Origin: Prorocentrum cordatum
Taxonomy: Eukaryota > Sar > Dinophyceae > Prorocentrales > Prorocentraceae
Length of the DNA: 64,000 nt
Reading direction: 5' to 3'
Assembly (NCBI GenBank): GCA_963575745.1
Contig: CAUYUJ010020726.1
Coordinates: forward strand, 1,450,969-1,514,968
This document shows positions 11,139 through 18,779 of this stretch, one piece after another. A model generated the notes under the pieces. It saw only the letters and a list, made by a program, of their open reading frames with translations, did no database searches and was not told the origin of the DNA. Made by a program: the position numbers and the translations under genes. Each line of letters opens with the position of its first letter. Positions within the stretch are counted from its first letter, which is position 1.

Positions 11139-11630
11139 ATGCTCACCCTAGACCTCCAGGCCCTGTATACCGCCGCGATTGCAGGGCTGCCTGGCTGGGC
11201 CGCCCTCATCTGGCAGGCCGCGCGAGGGCCTGGACAGTCCGCCGCCCCTGAGGGCGGAGGAAGCTACCCAGGGCACGAGGAGGAGTGCCCCGAGGTGATC
11301 TGCGAGTGCCCGGAGGTGGTCTGCCCGAGGCCGGAGTGCCCCGAGACCGATTGCCCAATCGTCGAGTGCCCGTCGGTGCCCGACCCCAGGGAGTTGTACC
11401 CCTTGCTGGAGGAGGGCCTCTTCGCCTTCCTCTTCGTGCCGTTGTTGCTCGCGACAGCTGCGGGAGTGCTGCTCGGCCGCTGGTGCGCCAGGAGGACGCT
11501 GAGTCAGAAGGAGGCGGGCGGTCAGCAGGTCATCCCGCCCGTGACGGACGAGAAGCGGCGGCAGCTCGCCGCTGAGCAGGTGGCAGCCGTTCGGGCCCGT
11601 CGAGAGGCGGCGCGCCACACACAACAGTGA
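11139..11630 (+). CDS. retrotransposon ORF1: Cys-Pro-rich membrane protein
   Basis: A 163-residue protein, the first frame of the element, starting 3 bp after A1. It has a mildly hydrophobic N-terminus (residues 1-30). A segment at about 48-90 has a cysteine roughly every 4-8 residues in CPEV/CPET/CPIV-type repeats. A strong transmembrane helix covers about 98-118 (GLFAFLFVPLLLATAAGVLL). A charged, Arg/Glu-rich C-terminal tail follows. This predicts a single- or two-pass membrane protein with a disulphide- or metal-binding Cys-rich face. Its stop lies 2 bp before the ORF2 ATG, so the two frames share a transcript. I know of no assigned function; a membrane-anchored ORF is unusual for this order of retrotransposons. 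Confidence 0.7.
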   Translation: MLTLDLQALYTAAIAGLPGWAALIWQAARGPGQSAAPEGGGSYPGHEEECPEVICECPEVVCPRPECPETDCPIVECPSVPDPRELYPLLEEGLFAFLFVPLLLATAAGVLLGRWCARRTLSQKEAGGQQVIPPVTDEKRRQLAAEQVAAVRARREAARHTQQ

Positions 11631-11632
11631 GA

Positions 11633-12805
11633 ATGGCAGCCAGGGGAGACTACATCCTCATCAAGTACAACGGGGTAGGGGAGGACCTGCACCATGAGAC
11701 GTTGATCACGGGGGTCAGTGCTGAGGATCCCACCGAGGTGACGCTGTACACCGCCGATCGGGACCACTATCAGTTCAATATTGCGCCTGGAGATGATGTT
11801 GAGGCGGTGTATTGGATCGGGCTGCCAGGAGGTCGTCCAACTCATGTGCCAGAGAATGAGATCTATCGGTTCCGCCACAACGTGCCGCCCAATGAACGCC
11901 AGAGGCTCTTCGCGGAGGCGCAGGGCATGCTGGGTGCTGCGCCGGCGCCGCCACCAGCCCCCTTGGCGGCCCCGATGCGGAACGTGCAGAGGCAAGGTCT
12001 GGGCCGCCCCGCAGGGGCGGCCGCCAGACGCGCCGAGCCCGGCCGCGTGTGGGTATTTGCCGAGGACCACGGCCGTCACCAGAAGGGCGACAGTGTGGAG
12101 GAGCTTCCTGCTGGGGCGGTGGTGCTGGGAGAGAGGGCGGTCGCCCCCACGGCGGACGGCAGCACGGCTTTCTTGCAGATGATCCCTCAGGACAGCATAG
12201 TTGAGTTCAAGATGGACGATCTCAGGGTGATGCCAGTGAAGTTCGACGGCATGGGCCGACGCAGGAGGAGGAGGCTCTTCCAGGATGGCGTGGCCAGCTT
12301 CGCGCCCGACGAGCCCGAGGGGGGCTTGGGGTTGGAAGGCCCAGGCACCGTGTCCTGGAGGTGCCAGACCTATGTCGAGAGGTCCCAGACGCCAGTGTCT
12401 CAGCACGCGTCGTGGAGAGCGACGTCGGGCGTCTCGAGTGGGGACCGCAGCGTCTTCGAGCATGAGGTGCTCTCCGAGGTGCTCGAGAGCATGGCGTGCA
12501 CAGACCAGCTGCACGCCCCTGCGCTTCGCAGCGCCGAGCTGGTCTGCAGGAGGCTCCAGCTGATCGAGAGCGCCCACTCCCTGAACCCCTCGGCCCCCGA
12601 CTACTCGGCCGCCGACCAGCACATGGGGTGGGGCCGCCGCCGTCAAGGCACGATGGCGGCCCCGTTGCTCCAGCAGCACGTGGCGACGGCCCTCCGCGAC
12701 GAGCACCAGGTGGCCAAGGAGCAGAGGAAGGCCCGGGAGGAGCGTCGTCTGGGCCGCCAGAACAACAAGAACAACAAGGACAAGGCCCCAGAGGGCCAGG
12801 GGTGA
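11633..12805 (+). CDS. retrotransposon ORF2: gag-like protein
   Basis: A 390-residue protein in the position where retrotransposons encode the structural (gag) protein. I take the ATG at 11633, just after the ORF1 stop, rather than the in-frame GTG at 11627. An N-terminal beta-rich domain (about 1-90, MAARGDYILIKYNG...) is followed by an Ala/Pro linker, a second folded region (about 130-205), a basic RRRRRR stretch (about 207-211), and an alpha-helical segment near 290-330 with LIESAH..NPSAPDY..ADQHMGWG. The tail is very basic and coiled-coil-like, rich in Lys, Arg, Asn and Gln, suggesting nucleic-acid binding. There is no zinc knuckle. The TGA stop overlaps the ORF3 ATG (TGATG). Role inferred from position and composition, not from a recognised domain. 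Confidence 0.6.
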   Translation: MAARGDYILIKYNGVGEDLHHETLITGVSAEDPTEVTLYTADRDHYQFNIAPGDDVEAVYWIGLPGGRPTHVPENEIYRFRHNVPPNERQRLFAEAQGMLGAAPAPPPAPLAAPMRNVQRQGLGRPAGAAARRAEPGRVWVFAEDHGRHQKGDSVEELPAGAVVLGERAVAPTADGSTAFLQMIPQDSIVEFKMDDLRVMPVKFDGMGRRRRRRLFQDGVASFAPDEPEGGLGLEGPGTVSWRCQTYVERSQTPVSQHASWRATSGVSSGDRSVFEHEVLSEVLESMACTDQLHAPALRSAELVCRRLQLIESAHSLNPSAPDYSAADQHMGWGRRRQGTMAAPLLQQHVATALRDEHQVAKEQRKAREERRLGRQNNKNNKDKAPEGQG

Positions 12806-15800
12806 TGCGGCCCCCTCCGAGGGGCGACGGACCTAGCCTCTCGGCAGTGACACACCCAGGAGGTCCACAACTTTTTGATAGAGCTCGGCCACGGGATCTA
12901 TTTCCACCCCCTCATGTTGTTGAGCAATCGGCTACTGAGGGGCATCCCTCACGCTCGGTGCGAAGACGCCTGGCGAGGAGGAGGTTTTTGGACAGAGCCA
13001 CCAACTCTGTCATCAGTACCTTGAATGAGATGCAGGGCTGCGCCGGGGTGCACGATGGAGCCCCCGCGATGGGCCAGATGTCGTCTCAGGATGCGATACG
13101 CTGTGACGTCGCGCCCACTCCGCCATCTCAGACCTTGTACACCAGACACGGGGCCGTTCGCGAGCTCTTGTCAGGCATCGTTGACTATGCAGGCAGCGAT
13201 TGCAGCACCACGGTTCGTCCCTATCGGCGGGATCAGGTTTCTCTTCCGGATCCCGGGAGGCCCTCGGCGGATTTGCTGTGTACCCTCCCAGAGCCTGACC
13301 AGGATTTGCTGAAGTCATGGGGTACTCATATGCTTGCTGACCCTGCCGATGTGGGGTTCTATCGAGAGTCGGGACATCAGTTTAGGTTGTATTTCGACGA
13401 GATTTGCAAGGCGCAGCGAAATGTCTACGTTGAGTTTTTGAAAGACCTTAGCGACGCCCAGATGATCGGTTGGACTGAGAAGCCTCTGAGCTTGGTGACC
13501 CCCTTCTTTGTGGTAAAGAAGCACGACAGGTTACGACTCATCATGGATTGCAGAAACACGAACCTCCTCTTTCGAGCACCCCCTGCCCCTGAGATGGGCA
13601 CGGCTGCAGCGCGGGGCAACCTGCAGCGTCCTGAGGCTTGTCCTGATCCCGAGGCCGGCGGAACTGACGCATGCGGAGGTGGCGGAAGCAAACTCTGGGT
13701 AGCTCAGGCGGACGTGAAGGACTGTTTCCACTGTGTTCGCAACCTTCCAGAGCTGTGCCCGTATTTCTGCATGCCGCCGATCACGGAGGGGGAGCGAGCC
13801 GACGCTGGTATTGGGGGCCCTAGTGGCCTTGGGGACTTAGCTCGTGAGGTCTCGGTTTACCCAATGCTGTTGACTCTTCCAATGGGCTTCTCCTGGGCCG
13901 TCTACTTCGTCCAGCGCCTCGTGGAACACCAGTGCAGAGTTTCCCTGGCTGGGGCTGGCCTGGCTTTCAAGTTTCTGAGGGACCCGGCCCCTGCTCCAGA
14001 CCTTGGGACCCAGTTGGCTGTTCTACCTTACTGCGACAACATCAATGTAGCGGGCATCAGGAGGGAGGAGGTGAAGGAGGCTACGGATGTGATCGTTCGG
14101 AGGCTTCGTTTCGTGCAGTTCACTGTCCATGAGGAGACCGAGCCCGAGACCCTGTCGCACTCGCTGGGTCGCGTCATCGATGGGGAGTCCTGGGTAGTTC
14201 GTAATCGATCTGAACGAGGGGGGCGTCTTCGCAAGGTCTGTGAGGCTCTTGAGGGGGGTCAACCAGTGACGGGTAGGCAGATGAGGCAGTACCTTGGCCA
14301 CGTGGTCGATTTCTTTCTGATTAGACGGGAGATCCTCTCGGTGCTCAGATATTGCTATGACTTTGCGCAGGCGGCAGATAAGAAGCCCCAGAGTTCGTGG
14401 CCCTCTGCTCGGCGCGAGGTTCGCTGGATACGCTCTCTCACTTTCATTGGTCTCGCTCGGCTGGACAGGCCTTGGCACGACACAGCCGTGTCGACTGATG
14501 CGCGCGAGTCTGGTGCAGGGATCGCTGCACGTCGCGCGGACCCCGCAGAGGTGGCGTCCATTGGCCGAGTCCGAGAGCGGTGGAGATATCGCTCTCGCCA
14601 TCCCCTTCACTGTCGTCCTCGTCTGCGTGCCCTGGGAGAGGACCCTCTACACGACGTGGACACGGTCTTGCCAGTAACCCGACAGGCCCTTGGGGAGGCA
14701 CCTGAGAACCTGGAGGTTAACCCGGGGTTCGACGAGATCCCAGAGGCCTTCATGGACCCCAGCAAGTGGCACGAGGTGTTTGCTATGCGTTTCAGGAGGG
14801 AGGAGGCTATACCTATTCTGGAAGGTCGGGCGTCTCTGTTGGGGATACAGCACTACATGAGGTCGTCTCGGTTTTTTGGAAAGCGCCTTCTACTTGTGGG
14901 GGACCAGCTGGGGAACACGTTGGCTATTGGGCGTTCTCGGGCCTCCTCGCACGACCTGCTCATAATCATCAGGCGTATCGCTACCTATATGTTGGCTACT
15001 GGCTCGAGTCTCTCTGCGCGGTGGACCCCTTCTGAACTCAATGAGGTTGCCGACCGATCCTCTAGACGATGGGAGAGTGACGTCAGGGCTCCGAAGGGCC
15101 GCAGCGGCTCGGGCGCCCACCCGCCGCGCCAAGTGTCAGAAGACGGCTCTGGCGCGCCACGGGGAGGGCGTGACCTCGCGACTCCAGCGGCACCACCGGG
15201 GATCCACCTCGGCGAGGCCTGTGAGCTCGGCGCCGCTGCGCCTTCAGCGCCAAGGGGCGGTGGAGCGCATCTCGGGGCCCTCGAGGGAGAGCCGCCGGGA
15301 GAAGCGCCAGAACATCTTCGGGGCTTTCGAGCGTCGGGCCCTGTCGGGCCAGCATTCCATTCTCGAACGTCACTCGATTACGGCGCCCACGGAGGGCCTG
15401 TACACAGCCTGGTGGGAGGAGCTCCAGGATTTTGCGGATATGAACGGCTACACCTTGGACAGCGTGAAGAATGCCGACATTGCGCTGGTGGACTTCGCGG
15501 ACTACTTGTTTCTCGAAAGGTTCGAGCGGCCCGACCTCATGAAGATGTACGCCGCGGCCGCCTGGCACCTGGCCGGCCTGTCGCCCATCGGGAAGTTGCG
15601 GTTCCCGCGGTTCTCCCGCGCAGCCCGGGGGCTAGGCCTGCCGGCGCCAGCGCAGACCGTTCCGCCAGTCCCCTTCGAGGTGGTGCGCTGGATCGCTTGG
15701 CACATATACCACCGCCTCCAGGACTGGACCATCCCACTCTGCCTGCTGACCATGTTCGTCTGCTACTTCAGGCCCGTGGACGTCCACAGCTTGAGGGAGG

Positions 15801-17079
15801 AGGACCTGGTGCCGCCCGGAGGCTCGAGCAGCCACTGGGTGCTCAACGTGCACCCCGCGCGCCGCGGGGAGACGTCAAAGGTGGGGGTGTCCGACGAGGC
15901 GCTGCTCCTCGACTCCCCCTACCTCCCAGGTCTGGGCCCAGCGCTGCATCGGCGACGTCGCGGCCAACGGCTGGCAAAGTTGTTCGATGTCAGCGAGAGG
16001 GAGCTCAGCCTTCAGTGGGGCCGCTCGCAGGAGCAGCTCGGGCTGCTTCCATCCCAGCGGCATCGCCTGTACCAGATCCGTCACGCGGGGCCGCCCCACG
16101 ACATCCCCATGGGGGCCCGCACGCTCCTCGACGTCAAGCGCCGGGGGAGGTGGAGCTCGGACGCGACCGTCAAGCGGCACGAGGCGGCGCGGGTGGTGCA
16201 GCAGGAGTGGGCCAAGCTGTCGACGGCACAACAGGCCGCCGCGACTCGCGCGGCAGAGTGGATCAGGCCTCAGGTGGGCATGTTCTCCGACCCCAGCCCG
16301 GGCGGGCGCGACGCTGGAGGACGCCGTGGCTCCTCCAGGAGCTGCATTGCGGCACGCACGGGATCCTCGACAGCGCGGGCCGCCAGGGCATCGGGGGCGT
16401 CGGCTGGGACACGGCCATCAGCTCAAAGGCCGACCTCTCGAGTGCGGCAGTCATCAAGAGCATCGCCCGCGACTTCAAAGCGGCCGAGAATCGCTTCGGG
16501 CTGAGCGGGGTGTTCGCAGTTCTCTGGGTTGGAATCGTTTGCTCAACCTGGACTCGCCTTCGCGACCGCCCGCCTCTTCCCAGATTACGAGATGATGATG
16601 AGTACTGGTTGGGGTACCCACAGTATGAGCGCGATTGTGATAGAGAGGCTGTGCAGTTGGGAAATCTCATGGTGGAGCTATTAGTGAAGCTACTTCGGGA
16701 ACTTTTACCGAAGAGAGTCGTTGTGGTCATAGAGAACCCACTGACGTCCAGGCTCTGGCTTCATCCTGGACTACTGCAATTGAAGGCTGATTTTTCTGAT
16801 CACCAAGACGTGTTGCTAGATCAGTGTGCCTACGGCACTTCTTGGAAAAAGCCCACGAGGCTGCTGGTGTGGCACTGCCCTGCGATGAAGGCGCTGGGCA
16901 GGCGTTGTACAGGCACCAGAGGTGTTTGCGCCTTCACACAGCAGCCTCATGCGACTCTGACCGGCAAGGTGCACGGAGTTTGGCGTACCAAGCAGACCCA
17001 GCAGTACCCACAACGTTTTTGTGCAGCTTTCTCGCGATGCCTGGCTCGGCATCTCAGACACAGTCCGCCTTCTTTGTAG
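12805..17079 (+). CDS. retrotransposon ORF3: reverse transcriptase-RNase H (frame stays open into methyltransferase-like domain)
   Basis: Copies element RNA into DNA and degrades the RNA strand. The ATG at 12805 overlaps the ORF2 stop. Reverse transcriptase signatures by residue: RLRLIMDCRNTN near 243, VAQADVKDCFH with the first catalytic Asp near 303, LPMGFSWA near 358, and a YCDN box near 409 in place of the usual YxDD, keeping the first Asp. RNase H follows with a complete acidic set: Asp565 (STDARESGAG), Glu673 (LEGRAS), Asp700 (VGDQLG) and Asp750 (NEVADRSSR). After about 15090 the frame stays open but reads as a low-information shadow of the recombinase frame. At about 16318 it becomes meaningful again as the methyltransferase-like domain, ending at TAG 17077-17079. 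Family assignment is firm; how the C-terminal domain is joined is not. Confidence 0.85.
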   Translation: MRPPPRGDGPSLSAVTHPGGPQLFDRARPRDLFPPPHVVEQSATEGHPSRSVRRRLARRRFLDRATNSVISTLNEMQGCAGVHDGAPAMGQMSSQDAIRCDVAPTPPSQTLYTRHGAVRELLSGIVDYAGSDCSTTVRPYRRDQVSLPDPGRPSADLLCTLPEPDQDLLKSWGTHMLADPADVGFYRESGHQFRLYFDEICKAQRNVYVEFLKDLSDAQMIGWTEKPLSLVTPFFVVKKHDRLRLIMDCRNTNLLFRAPPAPEMGTAAARGNLQRPEACPDPEAGGTDACGGGGSKLWVAQADVKDCFHCVRNLPELCPYFCMPPITEGERADAGIGGPSGLGDLAREVSVYPMLLTLPMGFSWAVYFVQRLVEHQCRVSLAGAGLAFKFLRDPAPAPDLGTQLAVLPYCDNINVAGIRREEVKEATDVIVRRLRFVQFTVHEETEPETLSHSLGRVIDGESWVVRNRSERGGRLRKVCEALEGGQPVTGRQMRQYLGHVVDFFLIRREILSVLRYCYDFAQAADKKPQSSWPSARREVRWIRSLTFIGLARLDRPWHDTAVSTDARESGAGIAARRADPAEVASIGRVRERWRYRSRHPLHCRPRLRALGEDPLHDVDTVLPVTRQALGEAPENLEVNPGFDEIPEAFMDPSKWHEVFAMRFRREEAIPILEGRASLLGIQHYMRSSRFFGKRLLLVGDQLGNTLAIGRSRASSHDLLIIIRRIATYMLATGSSLSARWTPSELNEVADRSSRRWESDVRAPKGRSGSGAHPPRQVSEDGSGAPRGGRDLATPAAPPGIHLGEACELGAAAPSAPRGGGAHLGALEGEPPGEAPEHLRGFRASGPVGPAFHSRTSLDYGAHGGPVHSLVGGAPGFCGYERLHLGQREECRHCAGGLRGLLVSRKVRAARPHEDVRRGRLAPGRPVAHREVAVPAVLPRSPGARPAGASADRSASPLRGGALDRLAHIPPPPGLDHPTLPADHVRLLLQARGRPQLEGGGPGAARRLEQPLGAQRAPRAPRGDVKGGGVRRGAAPRLPLPPRSGPSAASATSRPTAGKVVRCQREGAQPSVGPLAGAARAASIPAASPVPDPSRGAAPRHPHGGPHAPRRQAPGEVELGRDRQAARGGAGGAAGVGQAVDGTTGRRDSRGRVDQASGGHVLRPQPGRARRWRTPWLLQELHCGTHGILDSAGRQGIGGVGWDTAISSKADLSSAAVIKSIARDFKAAENRFGLSGVFAVLWVGIVCSTWTRLRDRPPLPRLRDDDEYWLGYPQYERDCDREAVQLGNLMVELLVKLLRELLPKRVVVVIENPLTSRLWLHPGLLQLKADFSDHQDVLLDQCAYGTSWKKPTRLLVWHCPAMKALGRRCTGTRGVCAFTQQPHATLTGKVHGVWRTKQTQQYPQRFCAAFSRCLARHLRHSPPSL
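15041..16504 (+). CDS. retrotransposon tyrosine recombinase (nested +1 frame, nucleophile missing)
   Basis: The integrase of this class of element. Its ATG at 15041 lies inside the last codons of RNase H, in the +1 frame. After a basic, low-complexity N-terminus, a core-binding region is seen around residues 118-165 (YTAWWEELQDFAD, ADIALVDFADYLF). The catalytic domain holds the first Arg near 244 (CYFRPVDVHSLREEDL) and the RHAG block near 347 (YQIRHAGPPHD), followed by RGRWSSDATVKRHEAA. In relatives the segment after RGRW reads like VxRYEK, with Tyr as nucleophile; here residue 380 is His (CAC at 16178-16180) and no other Tyr follows within 50 residues. Residues after about 418 overlap the methyltransferase-like frame and look non-functional. 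Probably dead as an enzyme unless the base is a sequence error. Confidence 0.8.
   Translation: MRLPTDPLDDGRVTSGLRRAAAARAPTRRAKCQKTALARHGEGVTSRLQRHHRGSTSARPVSSAPLRLQRQGAVERISGPSRESRREKRQNIFGAFERRALSGQHSILERHSITAPTEGLYTAWWEELQDFADMNGYTLDSVKNADIALVDFADYLFLERFERPDLMKMYAAAAWHLAGLSPIGKLRFPRFSRAARGLGLPAPAQTVPPVPFEVVRWIAWHIYHRLQDWTIPLCLLTMFVCYFRPVDVHSLREEDLVPPGGSSSHWVLNVHPARRGETSKVGVSDEALLLDSPYLPGLGPALHRRRRGQRLAKLFDVSERELSLQWGRSQEQLGLLPSQRHRLYQIRHAGPPHDIPMGARTLLDVKRRGRWSSDATVKRHEAARVVQQEWAKLSTAQQAAATRAAEWIRPQVGMFSDPSPGGRDAGGRRGSSRSCIAARTGSSTARAARASGASAGTRPSAQRPTSRVRQSSRASPATSKRPRIASG
16318..17079 (+). CDS. retrotransposon methyltransferase-like domain
   Basis: About 250 residues in the same frame as reverse transcriptase-RNase H. 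Blocks in order: ELHCGTHGILDSAG, GIVCSTWTRLRDRP (resembling a PC/NPPY-type catalytic loop), a long helix-rich insert, RVVVVIENPLTSRLW (resembling the ENV/ENP motif), and a C-terminal part with AYGTSWKKPTRLLVW. DIRS-order elements often carry a DAM-like or C5-like methyltransferase domain of unclear function, and this fits that position. There is no ATG in this frame upstream within the recombinase region, so it must be made by read-through of ORF3 or by frameshifting out of the recombinase frame. Whether it is catalytic cannot be judged by eye. Confidence 0.55.
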   Translation, partial: RTPWLLQELHCGTHGILDSAGRQGIGGVGWDTAISSKADLSSAAVIKSIARDFKAAENRFGLSGVFAVLWVGIVCSTWTRLRDRPPLPRLRDDDEYWLGYPQYERDCDREAVQLGNLMVELLVKLLRELLPKRVVVVIENPLTSRLWLHPGLLQLKADFSDHQDVLLDQCAYGTSWKKPTRLLVWHCPAMKALGRRCTGTRGVCAFTQQPHATLTGKVHGVWRTKQTQQYPQRFCAAFSRCLARHLRHSPPSL

Positions 17080-17123
17080 CCATTTTCCGTGCCCTGCCAG
17101 AACACTATATGATAGCGGATGCG

Positions 17124-17276
17124 GGAGACATTGATTATTGAATACTATTTCTCTGCGCGCTGATTTGATTGTTGAAGTGCTGCCGGCATTGTTTTCGGCC
17201 AGCTGCGAGCCTCACCCAACCGACAGCTGGCAATACACAATGTTTCTAACTTCTGGCGGAGACACGAAGCAGGCAT
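17124..17276 (+). repeat. split direct repeat B1
   Basis: 153 bp, starting GGAGACATTGATTATTG and ending AGGCAT, with about ten mismatches to B2. It abuts A2, sharing the AT dinucleotide at the join. Confidence 0.9.
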
Positions 17277-17354
17277 GATCAGCCAAGCGTGAATGCCTCC
17301 AGTCAGTACGCCGCTGTCTGTATTCCGTAGCCTTCGGCTTAGGTTTTTCTTGGG
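17275..17354 (+). repeat. split direct repeat A2
   Basis: 80 bp identical to A1. Lies between B1 and B2 with a 26-bp tail (17355-17380) before B2. Confidence 0.9.
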
Positions 17355-17380
17355 CCCATCGTCCACCCCAACACCTCCTA

Positions 17381-17533
17381 GGAGACATTGATTATTCAAT
17401 AATCTTGCTCTGCGCGCTGATTTGATTGTTGAAGTGCTGCTGGCATTGTTTTCGGCCAGCTGCGAGCCTCACCCAACCGACAGCTGCCAATAGACAATGT
17501 TTCTACCTTCTGGCGGAGACACGAAACAGGCAT
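17381..17533 (+). repeat. split direct repeat B2 (right end)
   Basis: 153 bp matching B1. Its final AT is continuous with the flanking ATATATACATG, which mirrors the AT at the left border and marks the probable crossover dinucleotide. Confidence 0.9.
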
Positions 17534-17595
17534 ATATATACATGTATACATGTGTGTGCGTGTGTGTGTGTGTGCGTGCGTGTGCGCGTGTGCAC
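17534..17595. repeat. AT/TG-rich microsatellite at insertion site
   Basis: ATATATACATG then TGTGTGTGCGTG dinucleotide repeats directly right of the retrotransposon. Confidence 0.85.
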
Positions 17596-17619
17596 CCTGA
17601 GCGCTCCCACCGCCCGATC

Positions 17620-18160
17620 GGGCCCAAGATCGCTTCCAGGACGGTCCCACGGAGCACCGGAACGGCCCAAGACCGCTTCAAGAATAGCCCGAGAGGGGCC
17701 CAAGAGCGCCCAAGAGGCCCAGAGGCGGCCCAATACGGCCTCAAGGCGGAAACGCGAGGCTTCCCCAGACGCCCCAAAAGGCCCCAAAGAGTGAGGAGGC
17801 AAAAAATAGTGATTTTCTCTAGTGGTTTCAAGATGTTTGAATTCCCGTCGTATCGGGCAAAGAGCGGCCCAAGACGGCTCCGACGGCCTGCGAGATCGCA
17901 ACAAGACGGTCCAAGAGGCCCCGCAAATCGCACCCGGGCGCGGCCAAAGAGGGTCCCTAGACGGCCCTAGCGGGCTCCAAGACCGCCCAAGAGGGACCCA
18001 ACACGACCCGAGAGGGCCCCACGAGGCCCCCAAGGGGGCCTCCAGTAGAGCCCCAGGACGGCCAAAGCCCAGCATTACAGCCTAGAAGGGCTCCAGGACG
18101 GCTCACGAGCCCTGGAGAATTTTTCAAAAGGGCCCCATGAGGACCCCAACGACGGCCCAG
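17620..18160. repeat. CCAAGAGGGCCC degenerate minisatellite
   Basis: Reverse-complement orientation of the TTGGGGCCTC family at 7440. Imperfect GGCCCAAGA-type units. It continues, less densely, at 18420-18760. Confidence 0.75.
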
Positions 18161-18231
18161 AGAGACCAAATACATACATACATGCATGTCCGAGGCCGTC
18201 TGGAGGCTTGCCAGAGGCCTCCAAGTACACT

Positions 18232-18420
18232 TGCTCGGGTGTTCGGATGACTTGTTCGGGTGTTAGCGCTTTGGAGTTATGGTGTTCAGGTTTGGGTGTT
18301 AGGACTCGGGTGTTCGGGTTGGGGTGTTCAGGCTTCGGTGGTTGAGTTCAGGCTGGGATGTCAGCGTTAACGTGTACGCTACGGTGTTAGGGTTCTGGCG
18401 TTCAGGCTGTGGTGTTCGGC
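18232..18420. repeat. GGTGTTCGGG degenerate repeat
   Basis: About 15 imperfect copies of a roughly 9-12-bp unit (GGTGTTCAGG, GGTGTTAGGG). Superficially telomere-like but too degenerate and internal. Confidence 0.7.
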
Positions 18421-18779
18421 CCCCCGAGAGCCCCAAGATGCCCGCCAAGAGGGCTCCGAATGTCAAAATTAACAAAAATCCGTATAGCTTTCCTGGTACA
18501 TGTCAACGTGCCCATTTTGTCCAGGACAAATGTGGCTCCTCAGGAGGCCCCAAAACGGCCCAAAAAGGCCCTCTGATTGCCCAAAAGGTTCCGCAAAACA
18601 TTTCAAGATGGCCCAAAGAAGGACAAACCGAATTGACATATCGAGCGCTCGAGCCCCCAAGAAGCCATTAAGGCGCCCAGAAGCAACAGGCCCCCATGAC
18701 GCCCTCAAAGTTCCCAAAACACGATTAAAAGCCCCCTCCTGGAAGCCCCACAAGCTCTAGCACCCCTATGGGCTTGATG

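Larger units (their letters stand above)
11056..17533 (+). mobile_element. PAT/DIRS-type tyrosine-recombinase retrotransposon
   Basis: A 6.48-kb element with the A1...B1-A2-B2 split direct repeat layout of PAT/Ngaro-like members of the DIRS order. A1 is 11056-11135, B1 17124-17276, A2 17275-17354 and B2 17381-17533. Between A1 and B1 lie five coding modules on the plus strand: a small membrane protein, a gag-like protein, reverse transcriptase-RNase H, a tyrosine recombinase in an overlapping frame, and a methyltransferase-like domain. The left flank ends in TATAT and the right flank begins ATATATACATG. No target duplication is evident, as expected when a tyrosine recombinase integrates a circular intermediate. 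The element is full length and all frames are open. The 80-bp A copies are identical, suggesting a fairly recent insertion, but the recombinase lacks its Tyr. Confidence 0.85.

Noticed and set aside
17072-17095. GTAGCCATTTT matching part of the dinoflagellate spliced-leader sequence, just after the ORF3 stop; also TCCGTAGCC inside A1 and A2.
   Set aside because: Only 9-11 bases match, the rest of the leader is absent, and the first overlaps a stop codon. Not strong enough for a relict leader.
18232-18420. GGTGTTAGGGTT-like sequence suggestive of an interstitial telomere.
   Set aside because: The unit is degenerate and variable in length, with GGTGTTC more common than any telomeric hexamer or heptamer.
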